From Posidonia oceanica (lineage: Eukaryota; Streptophyta; Magnoliopsida; Alismatales; Posidoniaceae), in assembly GCA_037176725.1 (NCBI GenBank), contig JAZBRS010000044.1, forward strand, positions 2,232,001-2,296,000: a DNA stretch of 64,000 nt, in the 5' to 3' direction. Both the position numbers and the translations under genes were made by a program. Shown here one piece after another: positions 43,601 to 54,352 of the stretch (the first letter of the stretch is position 1; each line of letters starts with the position of its first letter). A model generated the notes under the pieces. That model did no database searches. It was not told where the DNA came from and saw nothing but the letters and a program-made list of their open reading frames with translations.

Positions 43601-46479
43601 ATATAATATATATATAGTGTATGAATGTTAACCATTGGATTAAATGACTTTACATCTCCATCTTTCATTTCATTCTAGGTTAAATAAAAACGAAGTCCAA
43701 AACCTTAATTTCCTAATCCCAAATACTCTGTAGAATTCCATTTGAGTTACTTTAATAAGTGTTGACACCCCATTTCGACAAGACTGAATTGGCAAGATCT
43801 CTCTGGCGGCTAGAGAAAAAATCCAAAATTACACCTTTCCCCTCACCCTTCCTTTCAAATCAAAACTCCACCTCAAACCTCAAAACCAAACCTAGAACCA
43901 CACCCATTTTCTAACTCAGAAAACCACCCCAAAATCCTCTCAAAATCTTACCCTAAAACCATCCAAATGCAGGTCCAAACCCACACCTCTCCCTCTCTTT
44001 CCCTCCAAAACAAGCCCAAACTCAACCTAGGATTACATCCCTTTCCCGAACCCAAAAACTAACCAAAAATCATAGGAAAACTCACCATCCCAGACTTAAC
44101 AAACCCACCAAAAATCCTAGAAACTTTCAAACCAAGACCATTCCCAAAAACCCTAGAAAACCTAGGTAAAACTCCCCTTTTTCTACACCTTAAAACCCCT
44201 CCAAAACCTCCTTGGAATCAAACCAAAACCTCAGAATCAGCTCTAGAAACCCTAGACTACCCACTCCCCAATTTTCATCCCATTCCAAGACTCCTAAGCC
44301 TTCCATTTGCCCAAATTATCCTTTTCTCTCTCTGGGATTATCCTTTTCTCTCTCCTCTCTCTCTCCTGATTATCATCCCTCTTTTCATCACCCTCTTGTT
44401 CTTTTTCTTGCCTGGCTATGGGCCCCATTTGTGCTTCTACCCCTTCTCTATCTTATTCCTATTTTTATTTTATTTTTAACATTTTCCCTGAATTTTAAAA
44501 AATCGTTTTCCTCCAACTCATCTCTTTCCCTTTTATTTCTCCCTTTTTCCATTTTCTTTCTCCTTCTCTTTCCCTTTTCTTTCCTTTGCTAAAATCCATA
44601 AAAACCCCTAAAAATCTGTAAAACTCTAAAACATAAGGGAAACAAACCAGAACTCTAAGAAAAATAATTAAAAAATATTAAACAAACAATTAAAAACTTA
44701 AACTTAACTAAATCAAGCTAAAAAGGAAATCAAGCATGTAAGTTAAAAAATGCAAAACAAACCAAAAGAAAATACTGAAAAATCAAGGAAAAAACTAAAA
44801 CAAAATCAAAACCCACCAAAAGTAAGAACCCTATCAAGATAATTAAAAAGCAAACCTTAAAAAAAAAAGAAAGAAGTAAAACAATTAAGAACACTAAGAT
44901 AAACAATTAATGAAAGAAAAAGCCTAACCTAACAAACCTAAGAAAAAAACAACCTAAGGACTTAATCAAAAAGAAAATGAAGAACACATTAAGAAGACTT
45001 AAAAAACACTTAATCAGACAAGAGAAACCCAATTAAAAAAACATCAAGAAAAATCAACAAATAAAAATAAAAAACCTAATCCCAAAAGACTTAAGAAAAG
45101 AAAACCCTAAAAGACTAAAACTAAAAGCCCAAAACCCATTCCAATTAATACGAAAATAAATCCTAAAAAATCCTAATTAATATCCTAAGTGCTTAACAAG
45201 AAAAACACAATTTTGAAAACAATTTAAAAGATTTAACAAACACTTAATCAAATGGAAAACAAATTAAGAACAAAACAAAACCCTAAAACCCTAATCAAGC
45301 CCAAAACACACTAATTAACCGAAAACAGTCATTAAAAAAATCTAATTAAAATCCTAACTCACAACACAATCTTTCTAGTATTTTTACTTATTTTTAATTT
45401 ATTTTTCCTAATTTTATTTCCTCACTTTTCCCTCTCTTTCTTCCTTCTTTCCCATTTTTCTTTCCCTTTTTCCCTTACTAGGCCCGTCAGCCCGTTTCCC
45501 CCTTTTCTTCCTTATTTCTTTTTTCTTTTTTTCGGCCCACAGCCGGTTTGCCCCTCCTCTTTCCCTCCTTCTCTTCTTCTTCTTCTTCTTCCATTCTTCT
45601 TCTCCTCCTCTCACAAAAAACGACAGCCCACACCTCTCTCTTATTGGTATTTTTTTCAAACCTTCACCAGACAACCACCTAGCCGCCCGTGCCCTTGACT
45701 CGGCCTGGAACGCCGCATCCTCCTCGGCCTTCACAGTAAAGCCTCTGCTGAACCAGATCTCGCCCCGGGCTGTAGAACGCGCTCCCGATTGCTCCGTCAT
45801 CTTCCTTGGACCTCCGGCGACGCCCCCGAACCTCCCCAGCACCAGCAGCCGCCGTCCTCCGCCGTCTCCACCTCCCTCCGGTCGGCCGAAATCCTCCTGG
45901 ATGGGTGGCCTCTTCCAGCGCGCGTGAGGGGTGAAGCAAGCCTCCACCGGATTCTCCTCTTCTCCCTCTTGCTCCTCGGCCTTTCCCCGGGGGTTTTCAT
46001 CACCTGTGCCGCCCACAATCCTTCGCCGAAGTTGCTGTCTTCTCCGGCGCCGGCCACCCCCGCAGCGGTCGTCGCGCGCCGTCCGATCGCCCCACGCTCC
46101 GCCGCAAGCCTCCGCAGCCTCCGTCGCACCCCGCCGCACTCGCCCCACGCTCCGCCGCCCCGCGTCACCCCTCCTCCGCCGGTCCAGAGCAACCGCCAGC
46201 CATCCTCCGGTCATCCACCCCTGCTGTAAGTCCACTGTTTCATTTTTTATTTTTTCAGTTAACTTAGTATATTTTCTTGCATTGCATTCTTGTCATTTTA
46301 AGTTTTTAATATTGCGTTTAGGTCCTGATCAGTTAAGACTTATGTTATATTGAATTTAGAACCATGCTAAATTGCGTAATGTATTTCTGCTTTTCTGTAT
46401 TTTCAATCCGATCCTTTTACTGTGCTGTTTAGTTATAAAATTTTATGCTTCAGCCCCTCTGGTTTCAATTTTTGCACAT

Positions 46480-47240
46480 AGGTCCTGCAGTAGGTCATTT
46501 AATTTAAATGCATGAACTTTACCTTATAATATTGCATTCTGTGTCCCTGTATTTTACTGTTTTTGCATTTAGGTCCCATGCACTGTAGTAACTTAGGGTT
46601 TATTTCCTTATTTTGCATACTGCATTGCACATTTTCCCATCTGTTTTCTCATTTTTGCATGTAGGTCCTTTTAAATGCACAGTAGTCATTTTGCATGCAT
46701 ATTTAGCTTATTAAATTGCATTTTTCCCCCTGCATTTTTAAAAAATTGCACATCAGTCCTTTATCTGTGATTTCAGAGCATATTTTGCATACTAAATTGC
46801 ATGTTTGACCTTGCATGATTTCAAAATGACACATAGGTCCTTTGCATCATTATAAAATCATGTAAAATGCCTGTTTTGCCCTTAAAATTGCATTTTAGTT
46901 CCCACGTTTGCAAAATTGCATGTAGGCCCTCCACTTGCATTCCCAGACTCTCCAGAACCCTGTTTTCTGGAAAAATTGCATTTTAGACCCTGGAGTTTTT
47001 CAAAATTGCATTTTGCTTGCCATTTGCTTTCAAAACTTCCTCTGATGCATACCCACTTTTCAAAATATCATTCTAAGCCCAGTCTTTTGCAAAACTGCAT
47101 GCAATCCCTCCTGTTTCCAAAATCCCTGCCTGTAGAGCCCCATCTTTTTCAAAACTCTGGATTTAGCCCCCTTTTCTTTTTGAAAATGCAGTTGAATCCC
47201 TGTTTTTTCCAAAATTCTCCTTCTTGTCTTTTCTTGCTTC
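46480..47240 (+). repeat. Degenerate 40-60-bp repeat in the LTR
   Basis: The phrase TTTTTCAAAATTGCATTTAGGTCCC recurs in weakened forms about fifteen times (for example TTGCATTTAGGTCCC, TTGCATGTAGGTCC, TTGCATGTAGGCCC, TTGCATTTTAGACCC). The order A-tract, TTGCAT, TAGGYCC stays constant while spacing drifts. Confidence 0.6.
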
Positions 47241-47981
47241 TGCATGCATTCTGCATTCATTTAGCTTTGCATTAAGCATCCCTTTGCACACACTAAGTCC
47301 CTTTAGCTCCCTTTCACCCGGGAGGACCTTTTGCACACCCCTAGGACCTCCTGAGCACTTAGATCTGCTCTTCTCCTCTGTTCTGGCACTCCTGCCTTAA
47401 AGCTGCGATATCTTCCAATCCGACCGTTGGATCTTCTCAAACAAGCTGCCCGGACGACCGCGGCGAAGCGCTCTTCAGCATGGACCAAGCAGATTTCAGA
47501 TCAGGCTCCAGGATTTCCAGGTATGTCCTCCTGAACCCCTGCATTGCATTCATTTGCATGCCATTTGCATTGTTTGCCTTGTTTTCGCCTTCTGTCTCTT
47601 TGAGCATGTAGAATAGGGCCTCCTCTTCTTGTCTATCAACTCCGATCCCCGTTCCGCGTTTCCTCAAGGGTTTTGTGTTGTGTTTTCCCTGGATTCACCA
47701 CTTAATGCGACCTTCTTCCCCCTTTTCCACGATCCGATCGCATCGCGAGCTTTGGGCAGCGTGCGAGACACATCGTGGAGCGGTTTAGCGGGAAACGGTC
47801 ACAAAAAAGTGGTAATCCCTCTATTTGCTCACTTCTCCCCTTTGTAGGTCTTCACACCTACTCTGTGTGGCCCTAAACAGCGTCTGTTCTCACACACGCG
47901 CTGTTTTACCTCTCCTTTAGCTTCTTCTGATCCTTTTCCCTGCATTTGCATTCGCATGGCTTTTCCGAGGTTTTATTTCGC

Positions 47982-48260
47982 TACTTTTGGCACCGTTTTG
48001 CGTGCCCGCTTTGATTTTGGCACCGTTTCACGTGCCCGCTTTGCCTTTGGCACCATTTTGCGTGCCCGCTCTCCTTTTGGCACCATTTTGCGTGCCCGCT
48101 TTGTTTTTGGCACCGTTTCGCATGCCTGCTTTGTTTTTGGCACCGTTTTGTGTGCCCGCTTCGCTTTTGGCACCGTTTCGCGTGCCCGCTTTGTTTTTGG
48201 CACCGTTTTGCGTGCCCGCTTGGCTTTTTGTACCGTTTTGCGTGCCGCTTTACTTTTTCG
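47982..48260 (+). repeat. 30-bp tandem array in the LTR, each unit a hairpin
   Basis: About nine units of TTTTGGCACCGTTTTGCG followed by TGCCCGCTTTG-like bases; within each, GGCAC pairs with GTGCC across an 8-nt loop. Worn, shorter copies (TTTTGCGTGCCGCTTTG) continue to about 48340. All three forward frames stay open because 30 is divisible by 3, so ORFs here are by-products. Confidence 0.85.
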
Positions 48261-48646
48261 CTCGTTTTGCGTGCCGCTTTGCTTTCTCGCATCGTTTCGC
48301 GTGCCGTTTTCGTTTCTTGCCTCGTTTTGTGTGTTTTACGCCGTTTTCTCTTGCATGTCACCTGCATTGCATGGTTTTCCCGTTGTTTTGTTTTTTCGCC
48401 TGCATTTGCATACAGGGCTGTGATGCTTACTGCCTGGAGTTCTCACGAGCCAGGTTTCGCCCGGTTCGGAACACAGACAGCGTGGCTGAGCGCCTAGATA
48501 GCATGTTTACTTCCTTGCTTTGCATTCCACCACTTAGAGCACACTTTGAGCACTCATTCAGGCATTCATTGGCATTTAGACATTCAAACCTGCATTTCCC
48601 TGCGTATGCGAGCGTAAGCCTAGAAAGACCGATTCTCGGGCGTGTC

Positions 48647-48668
48647 GGGGGTGCCTAACACCTTCCCC
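48647..48668 (+). other. Hairpin in the LTR near the end of R/U5
   Basis: GGGGGTG-CCTAA-CACC-TT-CCCC forms a stem of 7-8 pairs with a small bulge. GGGGTGCCTAACACCTTCCC followed by CGCGYGTAAC is, from memory, a common phrase in plant Tat/Ogre LTRs. Confidence 0.55.
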
Positions 48669-48978
48669 GCGCGTAACAGGAGTCCTTGCCCAGTCTTTTG
48701 GCCCGCAATGACCATATTGCCCTTATCCTAGGCTAGAGTCATTTCATTTGCATTTGTTTTCCTTTGCATTGCTTTGCTTTGCATTTCTTGCTTGGTTTTG
48801 TGTGTTAATCAACGCATTTCCCCCAGTTTTCCTTGTCTTCCGTTAATAGACATGGTGGCGACTCTGATTTGTCTTATCTTCCTCTTTTCTCCTCGATTTT
48901 AAGTGTTTTCGAGTTGAGCCTCTTCCTCGGATCAATCGCCGCTAATAGTAAGCCTGATTCCGATTGGGATTACTACAG

Positions 48979-48996
48979 TGGCGACTCTGCTGGGGA
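48979..48996 (+). other. Primer-binding site of the giant Tat element
   Basis: TGGCGACTCTGCTGGGGA directly follows ACTACAG. This primer site type is characteristic of Tat/Ogre elements (often assigned to an Arg tRNA). Confidence 0.75.
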
Positions 48997-50262
48997 TGAT
49001 AGACTCCGGCTTTCGCCTTGCCTTTTCGCTCGCCTGTTTTGCAGCTTTGTCTGCCTTTTGTGCCTTCTTTGCCTGTTTTGCTAGCTTTTTCTGTGCAAAC
49101 TCCTAGCGAGTCGCCTTGTGGTTACTCCGCTTAGGTTTTGCACCTCCTTTGCCTCGTTTTGGGCTCTGTTTTGCTTTGCTTTGCCTCGATTGCTTGTGTA
49201 TCTACTTATTTCCTTGCTTCTGCTCTTACTTGCTTTAACAGCTTACCTGTCTTTATTTTCTTTATCTTGCTTGCTTATTATTGCTTCATTTCCTGCAACA
49301 CATGTCTACATACTTGTTTGGCAACGATGCATGCTTTTTGAATGATGAATGCTTTCTTTTACACACTTGCTATGTCACTACGCACGCACATGCCTTGCGT
49401 ATATGCCTTTTGACATGATGAATGTTTTTTCTTCACTATCATGCTCACGAACACTCGCACATGCCATGCACTTGCCTTTTGCTGTGTTGTATGTTGTTTG
49501 CCTGCCATATTCGATTGATTTTCTTCCCTTTAACACATGCCATGCCTAGGATAGTAGAGACTTGTCTGCTCTCCCCATGGTTAACTAAAAACAGCAAGTA
49601 AAAAGAACTCCTAGGAGCAACTAAAGACTTCAAACAATCCTTCACCCCCTTGGGTTAATAAAATGCGCAAGATAAAAAAACTTTAATCATTTGCGTAAGC
49701 ATCATATAGGGCATGCATCTTCTCATCTGAGTCCACCTATTGGTCTGCGAAGGATAGTCCCGACCTCTTGTTCCACTGCTTTGGGCATGGCGCAAGTCAG
49801 TCGGTTTGTCCCCCCTTTTGTCCAGGGGTCGTGTCGGTGTTAATAGAGGGTACCACCCACGCCTCGGCGGGGTTGAGGCCACCAACGCACCACCCTGTCA
49901 TTACTTGAGCTCTGGGCCAGGAGTTAGGCAGGGAACACACTTTTCTGACCTGAGTCGGTGACCCGTACACCCAGGGATACCCGGAGTAGACCACCTGCTA
50001 AGAAACACTAGATAAGTTGAGGGGGGCATACTAGAAAGCATACATATCATTCATGCCATCTAACTTAACTCATTTGCATCTGTCTTTCAGTTTCTAATTC
50101 CTGTTTCCTTCTGTTTGTGTCAGCAGTGATCGGTAAGCGAGTTCCCCTTGCTGGAGCTTGAGTGCCGACCCTTTCTGACACCCCTGTTGTGACTTTATTC
50201 GCGACCATTCCCCTTCTGAGCTATCCGCCTTTGCGACGATAGCTCCTATTAGGAATCGCCAT
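48997..50262 (+). other. Leader between PBS and gag
   Basis: About 1.27 kb with no convincing ORF. TTGCAT words continue to about 49550. Some Ogre elements carry an extra ORF in this position; here none is seen. Confidence 0.55.
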
Positions 50263-53200
50263 TTGCACACCCGTCGCAACCCTGTTCTCACGCGCTCTAG
50301 GTCAGCAATGGCCCAGTACGTCAGTGAGCCTCTCTTCACTCCTGTCACGGAGGGTGTTTCCGTTCCGGCCCCTCCGGTTGCTCCTTCTGTCCCCGTTGTT
50401 CCCCCTCCGACGCCAGGGTTTCCTCCCCTGGCGCCTCTAGGATCTCAGTATGTTTCGGGACAGTGGCAAGCATCTCTCCCTCCGGATCCGGTCGCCGAGT
50501 CTATCTTAATGACCGTTACTCGCGCTTCGGAGATGCCATTGCCCCCTCCGTCCCAGGGATACGTCGCCTTTGACATCCCTCCTACCGCTGCTGCGACCTT
50601 TACTGTAGAACCCTTTCCTCCCGGATAGTCTGTGTCCGTGCCATTCGCTTCTCAACCTTCGCCAGCACTGCACTTCAGCATTCCCGCTGCCGAGACGCCT
50701 GAGGCGCAGTACCAGCACCTGATGGAGCTTGCCCAGAGACTGCAGGGCATGGCTCTATCGGTTCGTCCTCCCTGTGCTCCTGTCGTTCCTGAGGTTCCTT
50801 TGAGGCCAGTTCCTGCATTTCATACATCAACCTCTACACCTCCGCCTCGACCATCGTCTCAACTGCTCACGGTTCCGACGATGGGGGTCCGTTTACCGCC
50901 TCCTTCTGCACAACACTTAGCACAGCATGCTCCTCTCCCCCCTGGTGGTCAGTCCTTTGGACCGGCTGGAGCCCAGTACCCCACTAGCTCGCTGTCTGGC
51001 ACCCCGCCTGTACAGCAACTGGTGCTCCGTCATCTTACCCCTATCACAGCACAGCATGGCATCTACTCTTCTCCTTTGCATCAAGCCCAGCATCCTGCAT
51101 ACACTCCTGCATACACAGTTCCCCAGCACGGATACGCCGGCCATCCCGTTGCTCCACCAGGCAACGCTATGGTAGATCCGGAGGAGCACTTAGGTGCGAC
51201 CCATTCGGCGTATGTGCTCACTACCCCTGCTGATCCCTCTCCTATAACAGCGACTCCGGACCCCATCAATAACCGGATGGACGTCTTGGAGAAGGCACTA
51301 CGACTAGTGCAGGGTACTGAACACCAGACCTACCAATTTCGGGACCTCTGCTGCTTTCCAGAGGCAGTACTCCCTCCGAAGTTCAAAATCCCGGACTTCG
51401 AGAAATATAATGGTAGGGGCTGCCCTATGGCACACCTGAAGGCGTATTGCGGTGATCTTGCTCAGCTTCAGGCTGACGAGAGGTTGCTGATCCGCCTGTT
51501 CCAGAAGAGCTTGACCGGGCCGGCACTCAAGTGGTTCACATCGCTTGATATGTCAGCCATCAAGACTTGGAACGACCTCAGTCAAGCGTTCCTGGAACAG
51601 TACTCCTTCAACCTCGATCTAGTCCCAAAGCGGGCGGACTTGATCGCAATCAAGCAGAATTCCGACGAGCCGTTCGGGGAGTACGTCGGCCGTTGGCGCG
51701 CCCTTGCCTCCCAGATTCGAGATAGACCCTCTGACGAGGAGTCTATTGAGATCGTCATTAAAGGGGCGCAGCCGTCTCTCGGAGCTCTACTTATCATCCA
51801 ACCAGTCACTACTTTTGCAGCGCTCATTAGAACTGGAGCGCGCGTGGAGAGTTCTCTGCGGAGTGGCAACTTCCCGGCTCTTTCTGCGTTCGCTAAGCAA
51901 GCCGCGATCAGCAGTAACAGTGCCAACAGCAGCGCCTCCAACCACAACAGCGGCAGCAGCAACAACCGCCCGAAGAGGAAGGACTCGCCGAAAACCGCTG
52001 TTGCATTCGTCAACTCTCCTGCTGTGCCTGTTCACTTGCCATCCCGGCCTGCCCCAGCTCAGATGGTGTATGCTCCTGCACCTAGGAATCCACCCACATC
52101 ACAAATCACAACCACCGCTAGACCGGTCTACCCTGCCGCACCGGTTCAGCAAGGCTCATACCAGAGGCAAAGAAGGCCACCCATTGAGAAGCGGAAATTC
52201 GCCCCACTGGTGGAACCGCTCACGGTCATCTTGCCAAAGGTTGCATCGCTCCTGAAGTTCTCGGAGGTTCGTCCGCCTCCAAATCCTTTGCCGCATTGGT
52301 TTAGGCCGGACCTCTTCTGCAATTTCCATCGAAACGCCGGGCATTCGACGGACAATTGCTTCTCCCTGCGGAACGCAATTCAGGATCTGATCGAATCGGG
52401 AACGATTGTGATTGACACGCACGAGGCATCCACTCAAGCACACACACATGCATCTGCACATTCAGCTGTTCCCCCTCATTCTGGCATCATCCGCCAACCC
52501 CTACCGGAGCACACTTATTCGGCAGGGGCTGGAACCTCAGGCATTCACTCCGTCTTCCCTTCTGGGCCTGCTACCTCTGTGGTAGACCCTTCTGATCTCA
52601 TCTCTGATATCTCTGAGCCTTTCCCTGTGAACCTCTATCTTGCGGCAGTTGCTGGCTCCGAGTCGGGAGTTCACACGATCCGACCGCGTGCCAGGCCGGA
52701 GCGCCCCTTTGCGCCCCCTACTGTGCTTCCTCGGGCTCAATCCCCTGTACACCTCCTAGCTAGGGCCCAGCCTAGATCCCCCGTCCACCTCTTAGGGCGA
52801 CCTCAGCTAGAATCTCCTGTACACCTCCTAGGCAGACCTCAACCTGCCCCAGCCTTCCCGCCACAACAACCATACCCTCTAGGTAGACCTCAATACCCAG
52901 TAGGCCCCCCTGTAACCCCTCCTGTGCTCACAGCACGTGCTCCGGTGGTTATTGACTTAACCCTGGACACCCATCGCGTCCCTTACAGCTACGCCACAGA
53001 AATGTGCGCGGAAGTAACGCGATCGAGGAGGGTTTACAGGCCCCCAACACCGGCAATTAGGCCAACTCACCCTGGACCTGTTATGCCCCCACCCTCTAGC
53101 CAACCCATAGCAAATCCAACCTCGGGCTTGCCTGTAGCTAGCCAAATCCCTGCCCAGCCTGTAGTAACCCAGCTTCCTGCCACTACCCCCCTTAGAGCTT

Positions 53201-53265
53201 GCCCAAACAACCCCTCCTATTGCCAAAAAGAACCAACCCAAGGCAGACTTAACCTCCCAGCTTAA
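50263..53265 (+). pseudogene. Tat gag with one in-frame TAG
   Basis: The ATG is at 50263 or, more likely, 50308 (MAQYVSEP). TAG at 50626-50628 interrupts an otherwise open frame of about 1000 codons. The N-terminal third is Pro-rich. The core (51320-51880) has PPKFKIPDFEKYNGRG, LTGPALKWFTSL, DLSQAFLEQYSF and FGEYVGRWRALASQ. A Ser/Asn-rich segment follows, then a knuckle variant CNFHRNAGHSTDNC at 52318-52359. The C-terminus has LLGRPQ-type repeats (52740-52890). Near 53165-53220 the coding frame shifts by one into the protease frame. Confidence 0.8.
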
Positions 53266-54277
53266 GAAGGTCAAAGCTGACATTTCCATTTGGGACCTGA
53301 TCCACACCTCTGCCGAACACCGCGAGGCTTTTCTTCGCGTGTTCCAGGCTGCCCGTGTGTCCCAGTCTATTGAGCCTTCAGCCTTGGAGAGCATGGTAGG
53401 GTTGATCGCGGAGCCCCAGGTCATCTCTTTTACAAGTGATGAGCTGCCTCCGGCGGGGATTAATCACAACCAACCCCTGTTCGTCACGGTTCAGTTCAAA
53501 AGCTTTCGCATTCCCCTAACACTGGTTGATAATGGGTCAGGCCTTAACGTCTGCCCCTTGAGTACTGCAACCAAGCTCGGATTCAAAGCCGGGGACATCA
53601 CGCCAGCCGTAAAGGGAATGACAGCTTTTGACAACACCCACCATGACGCTCTAGGGATCCTGATTATTCCCCTTGCTATTGGCCCGGTCGTCTTCGATGT
53701 AGAATTCTATGTCGTCGACTTGAAGCCAAATTTCAATCTTCTGCTTGGGCGCCCTTGGCTCCACAAGCATCAGGTCCTTCCTTCGACCCTCAATCGGATG
53801 ATAAAGTACCGTCGTGGCGATGATGTCATTGTCGTCATGGCGGAGAACTTTGAGAAGGAGCGGATCGAGGCAGTCTCCCCCGTGTCTTCACAAGCTATCC
53901 TGTTTGACCCCGAGACTTCTGAAGCTCTATATCGTGTTAATCGGTGCGAGCCGGTTAACTTCATTCCTGATCTTGAACGTGTCAACTCCTTGGCCGTTCA
54001 CAGCAACCCCTTTCGAATGGTCGAGAATGTATGTCACAGGTGGGGTTACATAAAGGGTACGCCGCTCGGGCGTCACGGCCAGGGAATCGCGGAGCCGATC
54101 GTAGCGGTGGAGCGGAGGAAATCTGAAGGCCTCGGTTACGAACCCAAGCTCAACGAAGATCACTGCCTTCAGCTCAAGGATCAAGAGCCAGCCATCCCCA
54201 GAGACCTCGCTAACTTCACCAGTGCAGGGGTTCTGGGATCAACTGATGATCAAGCCGCGGTGCTGGCAGAAGACTAG
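53204..54277 (+). pseudogene. Tat gag-protease junction and aspartic protease
   Basis: The frame opens before DLTSQLKKVKADISIWDLI, a Tat-type gag/PR junction, and has an internal ATG at 53339. The protease has LVDNGSGLNVCPL (catalytic Asp in DNGS rather than DTG/DSG, common in Tat) and FNLLLGRPWLH. A C-terminal WGYIKGTPLGRHGQGI segment follows, G-patch-like. It ends at TAG 54275-54277, but the same frame resumes at once and is open into RT. Confidence 0.78.
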
Positions 54278-54352
54278 GTCTGCATTGAGGACTATTACTC
54301 GGATGAGGAGCAGTCTGGCACAGTAGAGGCAGTCCCAACCAGCAGCAAGGCA

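Larger units (their letters stand above)
43760..48977 (+). repeat. 5' LTR of the giant Tat element (5.2 kb)
   Basis: It starts TGTTGACACCCC and ends GATTACTACA, one base before the PBS. Segments: A/C-rich (43800-45400), a CT-rich to GC-rich block (45420-46230), a long T-rich part full of TTGCAT words (46240-49500, passing the LTR end), a degenerate repeat (46480-47240), a 30-bp array (47982-48260), a stable hairpin (48647-48668) and a PBS echo (48855-48865). ORFs on either strand here are low-complexity or repeat-derived. Confidence 0.8.

Noticed and set aside
43860..45320. Telomere-like AAACCCTAA words
   Set aside because: They are scattered in an A/C-rich LTR segment and never form a (CCCTAAA)n run.
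45414..46235. 273-codon open frame on the - strand and several overlapping + strand frames
   Set aside because: They lie in a GC-rich, strand-biased block of the Tat 5' LTR. The peptides are Arg/Gly or Pro/Ser low-complexity in every frame.
47956..48658. Repetitive ORFs in all frames (FGTVLRARF-like and antisense KRARETVPK-like)
   Set aside because: The 30-bp repeat length keeps frames open by arithmetic; no start context or domain.
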